A stretch of 64,000 nt of DNA from Caprimulgus europaeus. Taxonomy: Eukaryota > Chordata > Aves > Caprimulgiformes > Caprimulgidae. A program made the translations under genes and the position numbers. The stretch lies in NCBI GenBank assembly GCA_907165065.1, contig OU015525.1, positions 42,080,037 to 42,144,036 of the forward strand. The letters are read 5' to 3'. This document shows, in pieces, positions 13,673 to 25,900 of this stretch. The first letter of the stretch is position 1, and each line of letters opens with the position of its first letter. Below the pieces are notes generated by a model. The model saw only the letters and a program-made list of their open reading frames with translations. It did no database searches and had not been told where the DNA came from.

Positions 13673-16600
13673 ATGAGGACTGAAGAGGAGAATCTTCAGT
13701 CAGTGAATCTTCCTTCCTCTCAATTTAAACCATGAGTTTTAGACATATAGGAAAAGTATGATGTCCATCAGCCAGGTTTCCCTTCTACCCTGCCCTCAAA
13801 AGAGGATGCATTCATGCTTAATCTTAAACAACACAAGGAATTGTGTTAATTTCAGTGAGACGAATCTCACAGGCTTGAAATTTAGCACATGTGTACCTGA
13901 AGTACCTGGCATTCAATTCTTCTGTGAAACAGAGAGAACCTAGGAATTCACATTAGAAAGATAACAGATAAAAACACAATGAATGAACAAACCAAAATAT
14001 CATTAATTGCTTCCTATTGCAAGTAGTCCACCACTTCCCTTAATTGATGTCTCTCCTTTTCTTCCATCTTTTATCTTCACTTGTTAGTGAGGTAAGTAAA
14101 TGCTTGCCCTTATGTTTCTGTCCTCTCTCTCCTTTTCTTTCTGGCCTTTCATTCATCCTTTCCCTACTCATACCAGCATAGTCACAAGGCTAAAGGCATT
14201 AAACTTTAAATAGAACATGCCATATTTTAGAGAACTTCCATAGAGTCTCTGGATCTCCACCAATGAAGAAAAAACATAGAAATTCTTACTGTTCTAAATG
14301 TGCTCATTGTGGTGCTTGCAAGGTGCTTTTGAGGTTGTTGCATGGAAATGCTCCACATACTATCTAAAGTCCAGAACACACAGAGGATAAAGATGCGTTG
14401 CTAAGCTCAGCATCAACATAGTGGTTATTTGTTGTCACTTTTTGCTTGCCCTTTCTAGGTTTTAAAGTTGTTGATATTTAATTCAGTCTACGCACGGCTG
14501 AAATGTTTTTTAAACGTGCCACATAGGATGTGGGCATGGATCCACCCAGAATCCTGCCTCTGGAGGGAGTAAGCATCAAATGTTTTAAATAATAGTGAAA
14601 GAACCCCCAATTGCTCACAGTGTAAATATCAGAAAGAGTTTCCACTTAAACCCCTAAATTAGAGGTAGTAGATGGCAAGGTTTGTATCCCTTGGAGAGAA
14701 TCATGATCATATTTTTTGTATAAATGTCCGATCCTTTTTTTGGCATATAGGAACAAAAAGATGAAGAGAAAGTAATGATTTCTCACTGCCTAACTAAGAT
14801 CTGCTGACTGATAAAATAAGCAGGAAGGTGGAAGGAGAAGACATGCATGCCTGCTGTTAAAGAAAAGCCCATTTGTGCATAATGTTCTGAAGAAATTATT
14901 GAACATTTCATCCCTACAAAATAGAAGCCCTGTCACTCTGCCAGGGTCAGTGAGACCTGGGCTAATCTATTGAGCCAGTTCTAGTTGTGCAAGTTAAACG
15001 GCTTAATGGTTGCTTTAATTAGGAACCCCATTTTGTTTACAAACTCTCAAAAAATTGTAGCAAAGAATGTTCCATGCCCATGCTTACCAGCCCCAGTCCT
15101 TGTCCTAATCCTCACCCCTCCAAAAAGGGTTTATTTGCTTCTTTCCATCAGTGCCTGGCAAGCTTCCAGAAACACATTCCAGCATGTAACAAACAGGTAC
15201 TGTGGCACAGAAGTGAGATGTAACACAAAGCATCTCTTCTATGAGAATCCCATGTAGTACAACGACAAGGAAGGCTAAGAGATTATTGGCACTGTAAAGA
15301 AAACAACAGGAATTTAAATTAAAGAACAATAAAAAATATTCACATTTTCCTACATCTGTTAACAACATCACTGCAAATGTTTTCATTGTGTCATCAGTCA
15401 TCCTTCACATAATATTCCTTTCTCGTTCTTATCTCACAAACATATCCGCACCTTCTTCCATCCTGCTCTTTCTAGCAGATAGGAATGACCTTCCACAATC
15501 TATTTGTCCAGTTTCACCCTTACCTGACACAAACCCTGGCCAAAGTAACTTTTTTACAACTTTGCTTCATTAAAGTTCTGTGTATACTGAGGATAGAAAC
15601 TCATCAAATAACTCAAATGCTAGGATGGCCAAACCTAATCCTCTTTCCATACCACAACCCCATCTCCACTGCTTGATTCTCTTTCTCCTGAGGCTGTTTT
15701 TCCTGCCATTTATGCTGCTATATACTGACAATAACTTTATTAAATCTCACAGACCCCCACTGCTGTGAGTGGATATAATAATCCTCAGTAGGAACTTGGT
15801 TTTCTCTAGTTTTGCCTGTCCAGTTCATAATTTATGAGTGATGCATACATTCAGCAGGGTTGGCATCATCTTCCACACGTTCCATAACTCATGTAGCATG
15901 TTTGTAAGTGTTGTCATCAGCAAACAGCAGTAAGAAGTAGCTTCTCTTACACTAGGTGAAGGTATACAAAGCCAACTCAATATTTCTCAGAATCATTGAA
16001 TTTTGCTGCTCTGAAATAAGAAGGCAAAGCTATGATCATTCCTGCTATAGGAAGCAGGAAAGGGGGAAGGGTCATGTCTAGAACAGGCAAGAGGATCCCT
16101 GAAGATTTTGGCTAGCCATTCTGCTTCTGCCAGGGGGACCTCTTTGCTGTCACTGCCCTGTGGACATGAAACTCTCTCTTGTGTAGAGAAGCAGCAACTG
16201 CCTCCATTTTGGTCTTCTACAGGTCCAGTACAAGCAAAGAAAACATTGCATATATGGTCATTCTTCTGCCTTAGCTTTACCTAGATCTTGCTGTAGCTAT
16301 ATAGCTTTTTTCAGAGTATATGAAAGAGATAGCTTTCACTTTCTACTTATTTGAACAAAACCTGTAGAGAAACAGGGGGTTTCACTGGAAATTGGTTTTA
16401 CTGATTCAGACACAGCTCTCCCCAGAACCCATACTTCTCAGAAACTTTCAGGAAAATGACAGACAAGAGGAAAACTTCCAAGTTTTCGCTGTCAGAGATC
16501 CCAGTGAATCAAGATAATTTGAGGTGGACCAGAAGGTTTCCATAGTCACACTAGAAAGCTGTGTTGCTAAATTCTCAAAAGTTGAAACGAAAATGACTTT

Positions 16601-18935
16601 GTGTCCTGACTGAGTGCTCTGCCAAGGTAGACAACTACACTTAGTATTATGCCAGGTGACCATGATCAAGTGACCAGCCAACATGCAGTTGTGACCAATT
16701 AATGCCATGGTCAGTAATTTAATTTTCTGGTTTGTAAATATGCTTAATGAATCAGGAGAGTAACCCTCCAAGATGTACTGAAATCCAAAGGAAAATACGA
16801 CAAAGTTTGGGCTGCAGCAGGACCAGACATCCTGTTCAGAGAAGTTGTTCTTCTGTGCAGCTTCCTTTCCCTACTTCCTCTTGGCTCCTGGTCCTGTCCT
16901 CAGGTCATTAGACCACATCACTTCCTTGTTGTTAGCAGGTTATAAATACTGAGACAGATAGGTACTGACATGATACTGATGGCAGTTTGATAGCAACTAC
17001 ATTATCAGCTACATCACTTGCCTGAAAGGTAACAGAGATTTACTGGGTCCCCCTCAGTGCTAAGTACCAGCTTCAAATTTACACCTCCCTTCCTGAGAGC
17101 CTAAAAATTTTTCCCATTATAATATTCAACCAGGCTTGTGGTTTTCCTTCATGGCTGAAGCATAACACTATGCAGAGCACATGAAGATCTGGTGATCTGC
17201 AAATATTTGATCAGTTTTTTTAAATAAGTACATTTTAAAAGCCCAGACAAGCAGTGCAATATGTTTTATCACTGGCTAATATTGGATTCTTAAATCAAAG
17301 CACTGCCAAACAATAGTGAAGTACCTAACGCTTAGCTTTGTTGATTATGTCTACAGAGACTTAATTCACAGGTTAACCATGCTGGCTACCCAGATCTCGT
17401 CTGCTGAACCCAGACATAGCTTGCACAGAACAGAGAGTATCTTCCTTTCACACTCTTGTTCTTCGAGCTGATTAATCCAATCTAAATCCATGTTGGCAAG
17501 TGCTAGACAGTTTGATGGTGATGTAGCCAGGGAGAAAAAGTTTTCTCAGTCTGAGCTGGGTTTTCAGCACATACCACAAAGAAACATGGTCTCATTTCTG
17601 TCACATAAAAAAGCACCAATGCACTGATGCTGTCAGGTGTTCTCAGATGTCCTTGTAAATTCGCCTGAATTATTTAGATTTTTTTTTCCTCAAAACAGAA
17701 ATTATTCTTTTTTGATTGAAAACAATAACAACATCAACAAAGCTCCCATCAATAAACCATGAATCTTCGGCAAATCTCTGTGTGTGTTGAGAAGGAAAAT
17801 ATTGATGTAAGAACAGATTTCAGAGGACGTGGTTTGAACATAGCCTCTAAATTTGCAGGAGGAATCCAATTAGCAAGATGTCATCCAGCTGACTGAATAA
17901 GATACAATTTGTGTGTTAAAATCAGGTTCTTGGTAAACTCTTTTTGGTACATTCTTCTCTGAGAATGTGCTCTATAATAGTCAATAGGGATGTTGTCATC
18001 AGTTTGGGGCATGATTTCTCCCCCAAGTGAGAGATGATTTCTGCTGTGTAGAAGTCTGTGGGAGCAAAGGATTTGAACAAAGAGGAGGAAGAGGATGGGA
18101 ATAGCTATTCAGCAGTGCATCAATGTGTCTTCTCACAGCTGTGCCAATGAAGGCAAGGAAGGGAAAGATGAATAAAACTTTCTCCCAGGCTGAGTTCTTA
18201 GCCTGTACTTGTAAGGGGCTGGGAGAGCAGGGAACTGCTTCTCTTAGTGTACTGTACAGCTTTCTGGAGCAGGTTTGCTGGATGATCAGCTGAAGAGAAG
18301 GGAAAGAGTATGAATTTGCAGCCTTACAGTCCATACTCACTGCTTATATGCACTGACAGTGTTGGTTTTACTGCCCCTGTCAGATTTCTGAGACTGTGGG
18401 TATGACATTAGTTTCTACCACACACAGGATTCCCCCAGCACCTGCATTTTCACTTTGTGTAAGCAGCATTCAGCACCACAGTGTAACAAGCAAAGAAAAA
18501 TGGGGCAGTCAAACAACACTACAGCTAAAGACACTAGGATCCTGGCTTAACTCTGAGGGTGACCATAAAAAATTATTGCAAATGTCAACAATCTCACAGC
18601 CTGGCTATGTTGAGAGCCACCTCAGCCAGTAGCACAAGGTCAGTTCACAGGCCTGTCCTTTACCCACAGTAAGACTCTCTTCATGCATCGTGTAATCTTT
18701 TCACAAACTTTGGTTCAAGCATTTCTCCAATGCTGTCAGGGAGAGAAGAGTCCTGTCTGCTGACTATCCACACATCACATCACCCCTCATGCCCCCAACA
18801 TCTCCCACTTGAGCAATATGAGGCATTCTTATGCCTCTTTATCCAATAATAACTTAATAGAGGTTGGCATATTAAGCTATTGTATGAACACAATTAATCC
18901 CTTCCAGGCAACTATTTTTGACATATCAAGTAACA
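13673..18935. other. AT-rich unique sequence, no gene seen
   Basis: No gene or repeat family is recognised. The longest open frames are 113 codons (17,999-18,340, minus) and 107 codons (16,448-16,771, minus). Neither has a recognisable domain. Pyrimidine-rich patches occur near 14,040-14,170 and 15,390-15,480. Confidence 0.65.
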
Positions 18936-18990
18936 TATTTGGACTAGATGACCTCAAATGTTTTTTCCAACCAAGCAATTCTATGATTCT
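18936..18990 (+). mobile_element. CR1 LINE 3' tail fragment
   Basis: A short stretch reads 'ttggactagatgacctc', then 'ttttttccaacc', then 'attctatgattct', which is the 3'-terminal signature of avian CR1 LINEs in the plus orientation. Only the last 55 or so bases are recognisable. Sequence upstream cannot be assigned to CR1 by eye, so this is either a severely 5'-truncated insertion or an old copy whose upstream part has decayed. Confidence 0.85.
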
Positions 18991-21900
18991 AAGTAAATTA
19001 TAGATTTCATTTCAGAAACTGCTCAAATTTAAAAACAGATGTTGAAAACCATCTGCAGAATCACGAGCCTTGTTGTTGCTGTGTAAAGATATTTCCCTCC
19101 TAAGGGTAAGTTGTTTTCTTAGACGTTACACTTAACAAGTGGAAGAAAGTGGATAGAAAACTGCACATGCCAGGGACCAGCAGTCCTGTGAAGAATGAGG
19201 AGAACCCATTGTGTGAAGTAATAGCTGTGGCTCCCCAAGGAGGAGAAAGACGGAGGGGAAAAGAAGGGAGGGCAAGTGAAGCCCAAGTCAGATTAAGATC
19301 TCTTTCCTTCTTTCTTCTTTTTGGCTGCAGCTGGGTCTCACCCACTCTCTGCATTGAAACTGTCAGCAAGCCAATGCCTGGCACAACGGCCAAGTAATTA
19401 CTGATGACATGTGAGCGGTACTTTTTCCAGTTTGGCTTTCCTGCCTTTCTGCAAGAAAAATAAATGAAAAGCTGTACCCCAACAAACACGACAGGAAAAA
19501 TAACAATACTTGTATGGGACTGATACTGGAAACGTGCTGCTCCTCCAGCTGCAGACTGGAGAGAACTACTACCACCCTCGCCCTCCCTCATCTCAGCAAG
19601 GAAGGGAGATTGAAGGCAGGATAGGGAAAAGGCTCTTTCCAAAGGTCAGCACATCTCTTTTTGTCAAAGCTCAATGTCACACCAAGAAGAGAGACAAGGC
19701 AGCAATATAGAATTCAGTATAGAATTCATGGCAGCACTGAGACAGACACAGCACGGCTTGTAGTTGATTTACTGGAAAATAAAAGAACAGTGTTATCCAG
19801 TTCTCTCTTCTCCTTTTTATGTGAGTTATATGGGTCATCCTGTCATCTGTTAAAGACTAATAAACTCATGCCTGACCTGTCACACAAGTGGGTCTCCCCA
19901 AATGGTGATTTCTACAAGTCTTTCTCAACTATCAGGCTCTTCATTTTAAGAGGGAAAGATAAAATCGTAGAATTCCACCCCATATTACAGAACTGTATGT
20001 TCTCTAAACTTAATGTTTTGAACAGCTCTGTCTTGCAAATGCTATCTGCTAGCTTATTCAATATGTTGTCTTCTTTAATCTTACAAAATCGGAAGCAGAG
20101 ATCCCACTACCTGAAGAGAAATCTATGTGCACAAACAATAGCTCGTTTCTACCCACAAAAGTGCCTTTTATTTATTCTCACCTAAAATTTTTATTCTATA
20201 ATTCTTAGCAGGAGCCACAGAGAAGAGATTTCTAACCTTCATCTGCTGCAGTCTGCGAGATGTTTACAGCCTGTCTCTGTGTGGACAACACAAACAAAAG
20301 TATACCCATTAGATTGATAAATGGATATGATTCATTTGGAATCTCATGGTCCTTTTTTGCACTATAAGGACCTTGTTTCTCTTCCCTTCATACTGACAAA
20401 TGATAGACTCAGTAGGGCAGTCTTGGAAAAGACTGTTTTGATTATATTGTTAGGCTTCCTGGGATATATGCTTATCAGAACACTATTCAATTCATGATTA
20501 GGTGATAGAAAATCCAAATGGTAAGTCATTGTATCGGTCAATGAATGAGCAAAGGAGTTGGGATATGATTTGCCATAGGCAAATTAATTAATTAATGTGT
20601 TATAAAGAAAAAACCCCTCATTTTAAAACTGCAAAAACTCAGAATGTGAAAAAATAAGTAGTTCATTCATACTACAGTTACACTGATTGTTATAGTTAAT
20701 GATAATTCTGCAAAACTTTCTATTCTAAATCCCTGTTTTCATATGCTTCTCACCAGAAACCATTAGCATTTTCAGAGTAGTTTTTTCATTCTATTAAAAA
20801 GTTAACTTCATTTACATTTTTGCTAAGTTCTTACAAAATCACTTCAAGTATATTACAGTCATGAAAGAATAAAAAGTCCCATTGAAATAAAAAAATCTGT
20901 CTAGCTAGGACTATGAGGTTAATTCAAAACATCCTTCATTCGAAAGCCTGAAATTTGTGGCTTAGTCCTTCAAAAAAGACCAACTAGTGAAAGTGCCTAT
21001 GAGAATCAGTGGGACATCTCCTTTCACAAAGGCCTGGCAAAACTTTGTAATAGTTTATATTTCCTTGGAAAACTGATGCAAAATCTGGGCTTGTTCCTAC
21101 AGAAGCAAGTTATCAAAATAGCATGCTTTAAGATGATTTAAACTAGCCCATTGTCCTTAACACCACAATAGAGCAAAACACACAGAGCTACTGTTCCTCT
21201 GCTGAAGGATAATAACTTCCTGCTAAGGGATGGTGATTCCTTTAAATGCGTTAACTCATTCACTTTCAATCACATGCTTGTATCTGTGAGCAACTGGCCA
21301 GAAGGTGTTATCTGTGGAGCACTGGTAGTTACCCAGCTCTGCTCCCTTGAAATCTTACCCCCATCTTTCTCTTACTTCAAGTCTTTGACTTGTGCTTCTG
21401 GTGGATGGGACTACTATCCCCATCTACAGGGACAATCGTCACTGCCCAAACAGTTAAGCTGTGTCTGGAGCAGTTTCTCAATCACTACAGTTTACTCACA
21501 AATTGTTCAGTGACAAAATATAAACCAGAACTCAGTATGTGACCATTAATAGACACAAAATATACATGGCCTTAAAGCAGAACAGGGTTAATATGGCCAA
21601 TAAGGTCAGCTCTGTGAGACAAGTGTTGCAGTGTCTTCAATCAGACATTGTACCCATAAAAATACTCTGCCTTCCTTTTTCAATTTCCTTTAAAATATAT
21701 TCCACATGTAAATTCATACAGCATTATGAAAACATACAGAAATTTAAGAAAGGAAATTTCAGAAGTAAACCTTTATATGACACATATCTGTGTTGCCCAT
21801 GAGTAAGTTTGAACCTTCTTCCTCTCTTCCTTGTTTCTGAGTGCTTTGATGCACACAAATCTGCCTGTGAAAGAAGATGTCATTGTGAAAAAGTTCTTAA

Positions 21901-22840
21901 AAAAAGTTAATTACTCTTCAGAATATTTGGACAGGCCCTAAATTGGAAAGTGCATTTATAACCTACTAACAGCAGACCAGTCAAAATCTGTTCCATACCT
22001 ACTCACAAAACCTCCTGAATTTTACCCATTTACATTTCCCTCTCTCCTGCTCTGTGATCCAGTGCACCAGGTTTGTTTCTTGTCAGGTGGTCCAACAAGC
22101 CCAGTTCCTCACACTGGGAAAGAAGCTACCTGGGCACTTGACAAGAAACAGGAATTGTAGATATGCCCATGTGTGCAGCACCAGGAGTATGCACTTGTTG
22201 CAGTATATGATTTATAAGCCTTTCGTCTTTAGTTCAAGTTCTAGAGCTCATACTTGAAATATCCAGTGTAATCCCTAATGTGTTGGATTAGGTATACTTT
22301 TTTTTTTTATACTCCTCCCCCAAGACTGTTTAGGAAGAGTACCGCTAGCCCACATGATGCTAAATAACCAGAGTTTGGTTTTTGATACTTCAACTCTGCA
22401 AATAATCGGTGCATTTCTAAAATGAATGGTTTATTTTTTGGTATGCTTCTTATTTCTCATTACCATTTCTTGAAAGAAAGAAAAGGTGAATATGAGACAT
22501 AAACAGGAATTTGTCCTTAGTAAATTAAGTCCCAGTGTCTCTGCTCCAGCTGCAACGTCTTTTTGCACAGTTCCATTGAGCATAGAGTTACTGGGATGCA
22601 GGGACTGTATTTCCAATATAATCTTCAGATGTAAGAGATTTCTGTATGGTAGCGTGGAAGAATCAAAAGGGGATAAATAAATAAATAAACTGAAAAGCAT
22701 GTATGGCAGGCTCTGCATTCTCCAAGTTATGTTTGTTCCATCATCTTCTATTTTACTCTTTTGAGAAGCCTCCCAAAATCTCTACTCTGCGAGCATCACA
22801 TCCTCTTCTGTGAGCCATATTCACTTGAGCTGCAGCAAAC
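18991..22840. other. Unique sequence with two long chance-like ORFs
   Basis: This stretch holds two of the longest open frames of the window, close together on opposite strands: 180 codons at 19,100-19,642 (minus) and 174 codons at 19,661-20,185 (plus). I recognise no domain, signal peptide pattern or repeat protein in either, and the first is low in complexity at its start. They are near the length expected by chance in 64 kb over six frames, so I do not call genes. An AATT repeat lies near 20,581-20,596. A T9-10 run occurs at about 22,299-22,308. Confidence 0.6.
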
Positions 22841-22921
22841 TGTTAAATCATAAGATTATATGTTAAATCATAAGATTATATGTTAAATCACAAGATTATG
22901 ATGTTAAATCACAAGATTATA
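22841..22921. repeat. Four-copy 20-bp tandem repeat
   Basis: Four head-to-tail copies of tgttaaatcataagattata are read directly at 22,841-22,860, 22,861-22,880, 22,881-22,901 and 22,902-22,921. Copies 1 and 2 are identical. Copies 3 and 4 share a T-to-C-type change (atcaca for atcata), and copy 3 has one extra base. The nested pattern suggests stepwise duplication. An AAAT microsatellite (ataaataaataaat) lies a little upstream near 22,674-22,689. Confidence 0.95.
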
Positions 22922-25900
22922 TTTACACAAGATACAGAAACTTCACATGGAATTTTATTATGGTAAAAATTCAAATACTACAGCTTTTCTTTCTCTGTTT
23001 CTCCTCTCCACCTCCAATCTTGATTTTCCCCATTTTATAGCACTTGCAAGTCGGGTTTCAGGGTGTTAATAAAGCACGAAGCAGAATTTTGGAAGGTGTC
23101 CAACTCTTCACCCCACCCAGATGAATACCTGGAAGCACACTGTTACCATGGCTATCCTGCCAGACTGAAATCAAGCGTGGCCTCAACTGGAACAAATGTT
23201 GAAAAGATGAAAAGATGCCCTCTGAAACAGGTAACCACAGGACTTATACATTTAATTTACAGTTTTATACGTCTGTGGTAAATATTTTCAATTTACTTTA
23301 CAAATCCTCTTATGGTAGAACCAGACATGTTGCCAGCAAGTCTTAGTTATGTCTCTTTTCAATGTACCTTATCTCGCTATTTTCTAAATCAATCTGATAA
23401 TTTAGACAAAACATAGGCATTGATCAAATTTAAGATTTAGGATTTTGCAGGACTATCTCGTACCACCTATACTGCCCAGTACCTGGCAAAACAGTATAAA
23501 GTGGTTTTCTTTGTGTGTCAGTGCTAGAACTGTCTGAGGATTTTGTAGAGCATAAAATGCTTCACATGTATTGTTTTGACTTAAAAATCTTTCACCAGAC
23601 CCAAGGCAGGCTCCCAGTGGAACTCTTCAGCCACTTCTACAAACTAATTTAGAGCCAGGGACACCAGTGCTCTCTTGGGTTTTGGCTCTAGTTACAATGT
23701 CCTGCAGCAGAGGACTGTGCTTCCAAGGTCTGAAGGTACAGCACCTCCAGCTCATTTGTGCCAGAAGCACCTCTAAAAACCCTGGCTCCTAAACCATCCT
23801 TCCAAGGCTTTCTGGTCCTGTACATGGAGTGAAAAGGCTCAGATTTCAGGTTCCCCCATCAACCACTATTTTCCTTCTGGATCCGCAGTCAGGCCAATAG
23901 TTTCCAAGTGTCTTGCCTTACTAAAAGCCACCCCCTCAGGGTCCCACACATCCTCAGGAAAGCTGATGTGATGGTCATTGTCATGGCTGAGTGGCAGGAG
24001 AGGGGTGGCAAGAGAGGTAAGAGGAGGTTTTTCATGCCAGGCTCTTGTCCCTTTCAACACACCCTGCTGTGATGCTTTGTGAAACGTGATTTGGATGGAA
24101 ACAACAGAGAAGACAACTCACAAACCCGCAGAAAAAAACAGCCCAAAATGAACATCTGTACTAACTTAAAAGGTTACTTTCCCATGTGACCTGGCCCTCA
24201 CCTGGACCCCCTTGCACACCTGGGAAACTGCTGTAACTTCTGCACCCTCACACAGAAATGTCAGATATAATGCTGGACCCTGCTCTCAGAGCTGGGCAAA
24301 AGCTCTTCCTTCCTAGCTCCCCTTCACTGCAAGTTGCCCAGAAGTGGCCAAAGGGCGATGAAGGCTGCTACTTACCTCACTACCTTCCTCTTTTGTCTGA
24401 GCCAGAGAACAAAGCCCGTCTCCTTCTGAGTAGTAGGGTTGGCTCATTTGTCCTCTGTGATAGATGGGGCTATATCTCTGGAGACAAGGTTCCTCCCGGG
24501 TCTTCCTCCGTGACAACTGGCTCCACGGAGCCCCTGCCATCAGCCTCTATGTGTCTGGCACTGAGTCTGACCATATTGATTTAGTAGTCCATTGTCCTGT
24601 GGGAAAAGTGCTTAGTGGCAAATACCACAACATGACCAATAATGCACAAACTCCAGAGTCTGTGTTAGAGCTTCAACAACACACCTCGGGCACCAGAAAC
24701 ACTTCGGTAGCATCACTGCAAACGGGGCATCAGTGAAGTGAATGGATCAAACTAGGAAACATCAGAAGCAGGCCAAGGACATCCACTTTGCCCAAGAGGG
24801 CTCACAAAATGTCATAAACCACCTGTCTGTAACACATTAAGACTCTTTGAAAAACCTGTGAGTTCAAAGGTGTGATTCCGACTTCAGAAGTTTTGCACTT
24901 CTGAGAAGCCGCTGATTTCAGTGCAATTGCTCCTGATTCTTAGAACTGTGAGCTCAGGCTCCAGCCCTTCAATTTTTAAAACACCAGCATCATGCTATCA
25001 CAACCCCAAGCCAGGAAACATCAGCAGATCATGACAGATGTGTCACATTCTCCTTCCCCTTTCCGGACCTTACTCCCTGCTACCCACTAATGCTCCCTAC
25101 TAGGGCACAAGTAAGTCCACAGCAGCCTGTGTATTCTTGTAAAACAAAATAGATGAGGTTTGAAGAACATAAGCAGCGACGTACTAACCCAGTTCATCGT
25201 ATGATCCCAGGCTCCAAACAAAAGGGCAAGGGTGGGGTCCACAGACCAGTCCAAGTGTCGGGTGGGTCCATGTTTTATGAAAGATAAGAACATATTCTAT
25301 TAAAAAAAGTCTTTTGTACAGTTGCTCTTTGCGACCCTGAAGGGGGAAAAAATTATCTCTGCGCACAGACTGCAGTGGTGTGGGGCGGTGCACGCACATA
25401 CACATACCCTCGCACTGGTGTTACCAGGCATTGGGGATGTGTACGTTATTCACAAGTCAGCACTGCCAAGGGAATGTCAATGGAAACTTCATCATCCAGC
25501 AGCAACATGGCAACAGATTTGCCCTACGGTGTATTTTTATCTTATTTCATGTTTAACTTGTCTTTTTCTTTTTTTAAATTCTTTGGTTATTATTGTAAAT
25601 GACAGTTCTGGGGTGCTGTCTTTTTCTATTACCAGGATGTACAAGCACTGGACATTTATGTGAATATCTGCCATAATAATTGTAGCATCAAGAAAACATT
25701 AAAGACTTCACACTTTAAGGTGTTGCTATTCAAATGACCTACGCATGGTCCTGATCCACAGTGAGTCTGTTTTATGTGGGCCTTGCCAGAGGTGCCCCAG
25801 CCAGTCCCCAGCCCCTCGAGGAGCAGCAGCAGGGCCCACCAGCTCAGTTGAGCGGGTCTGCACCTCACATCCTGTGTCCCGATGCAACTGTACGGGAAAC

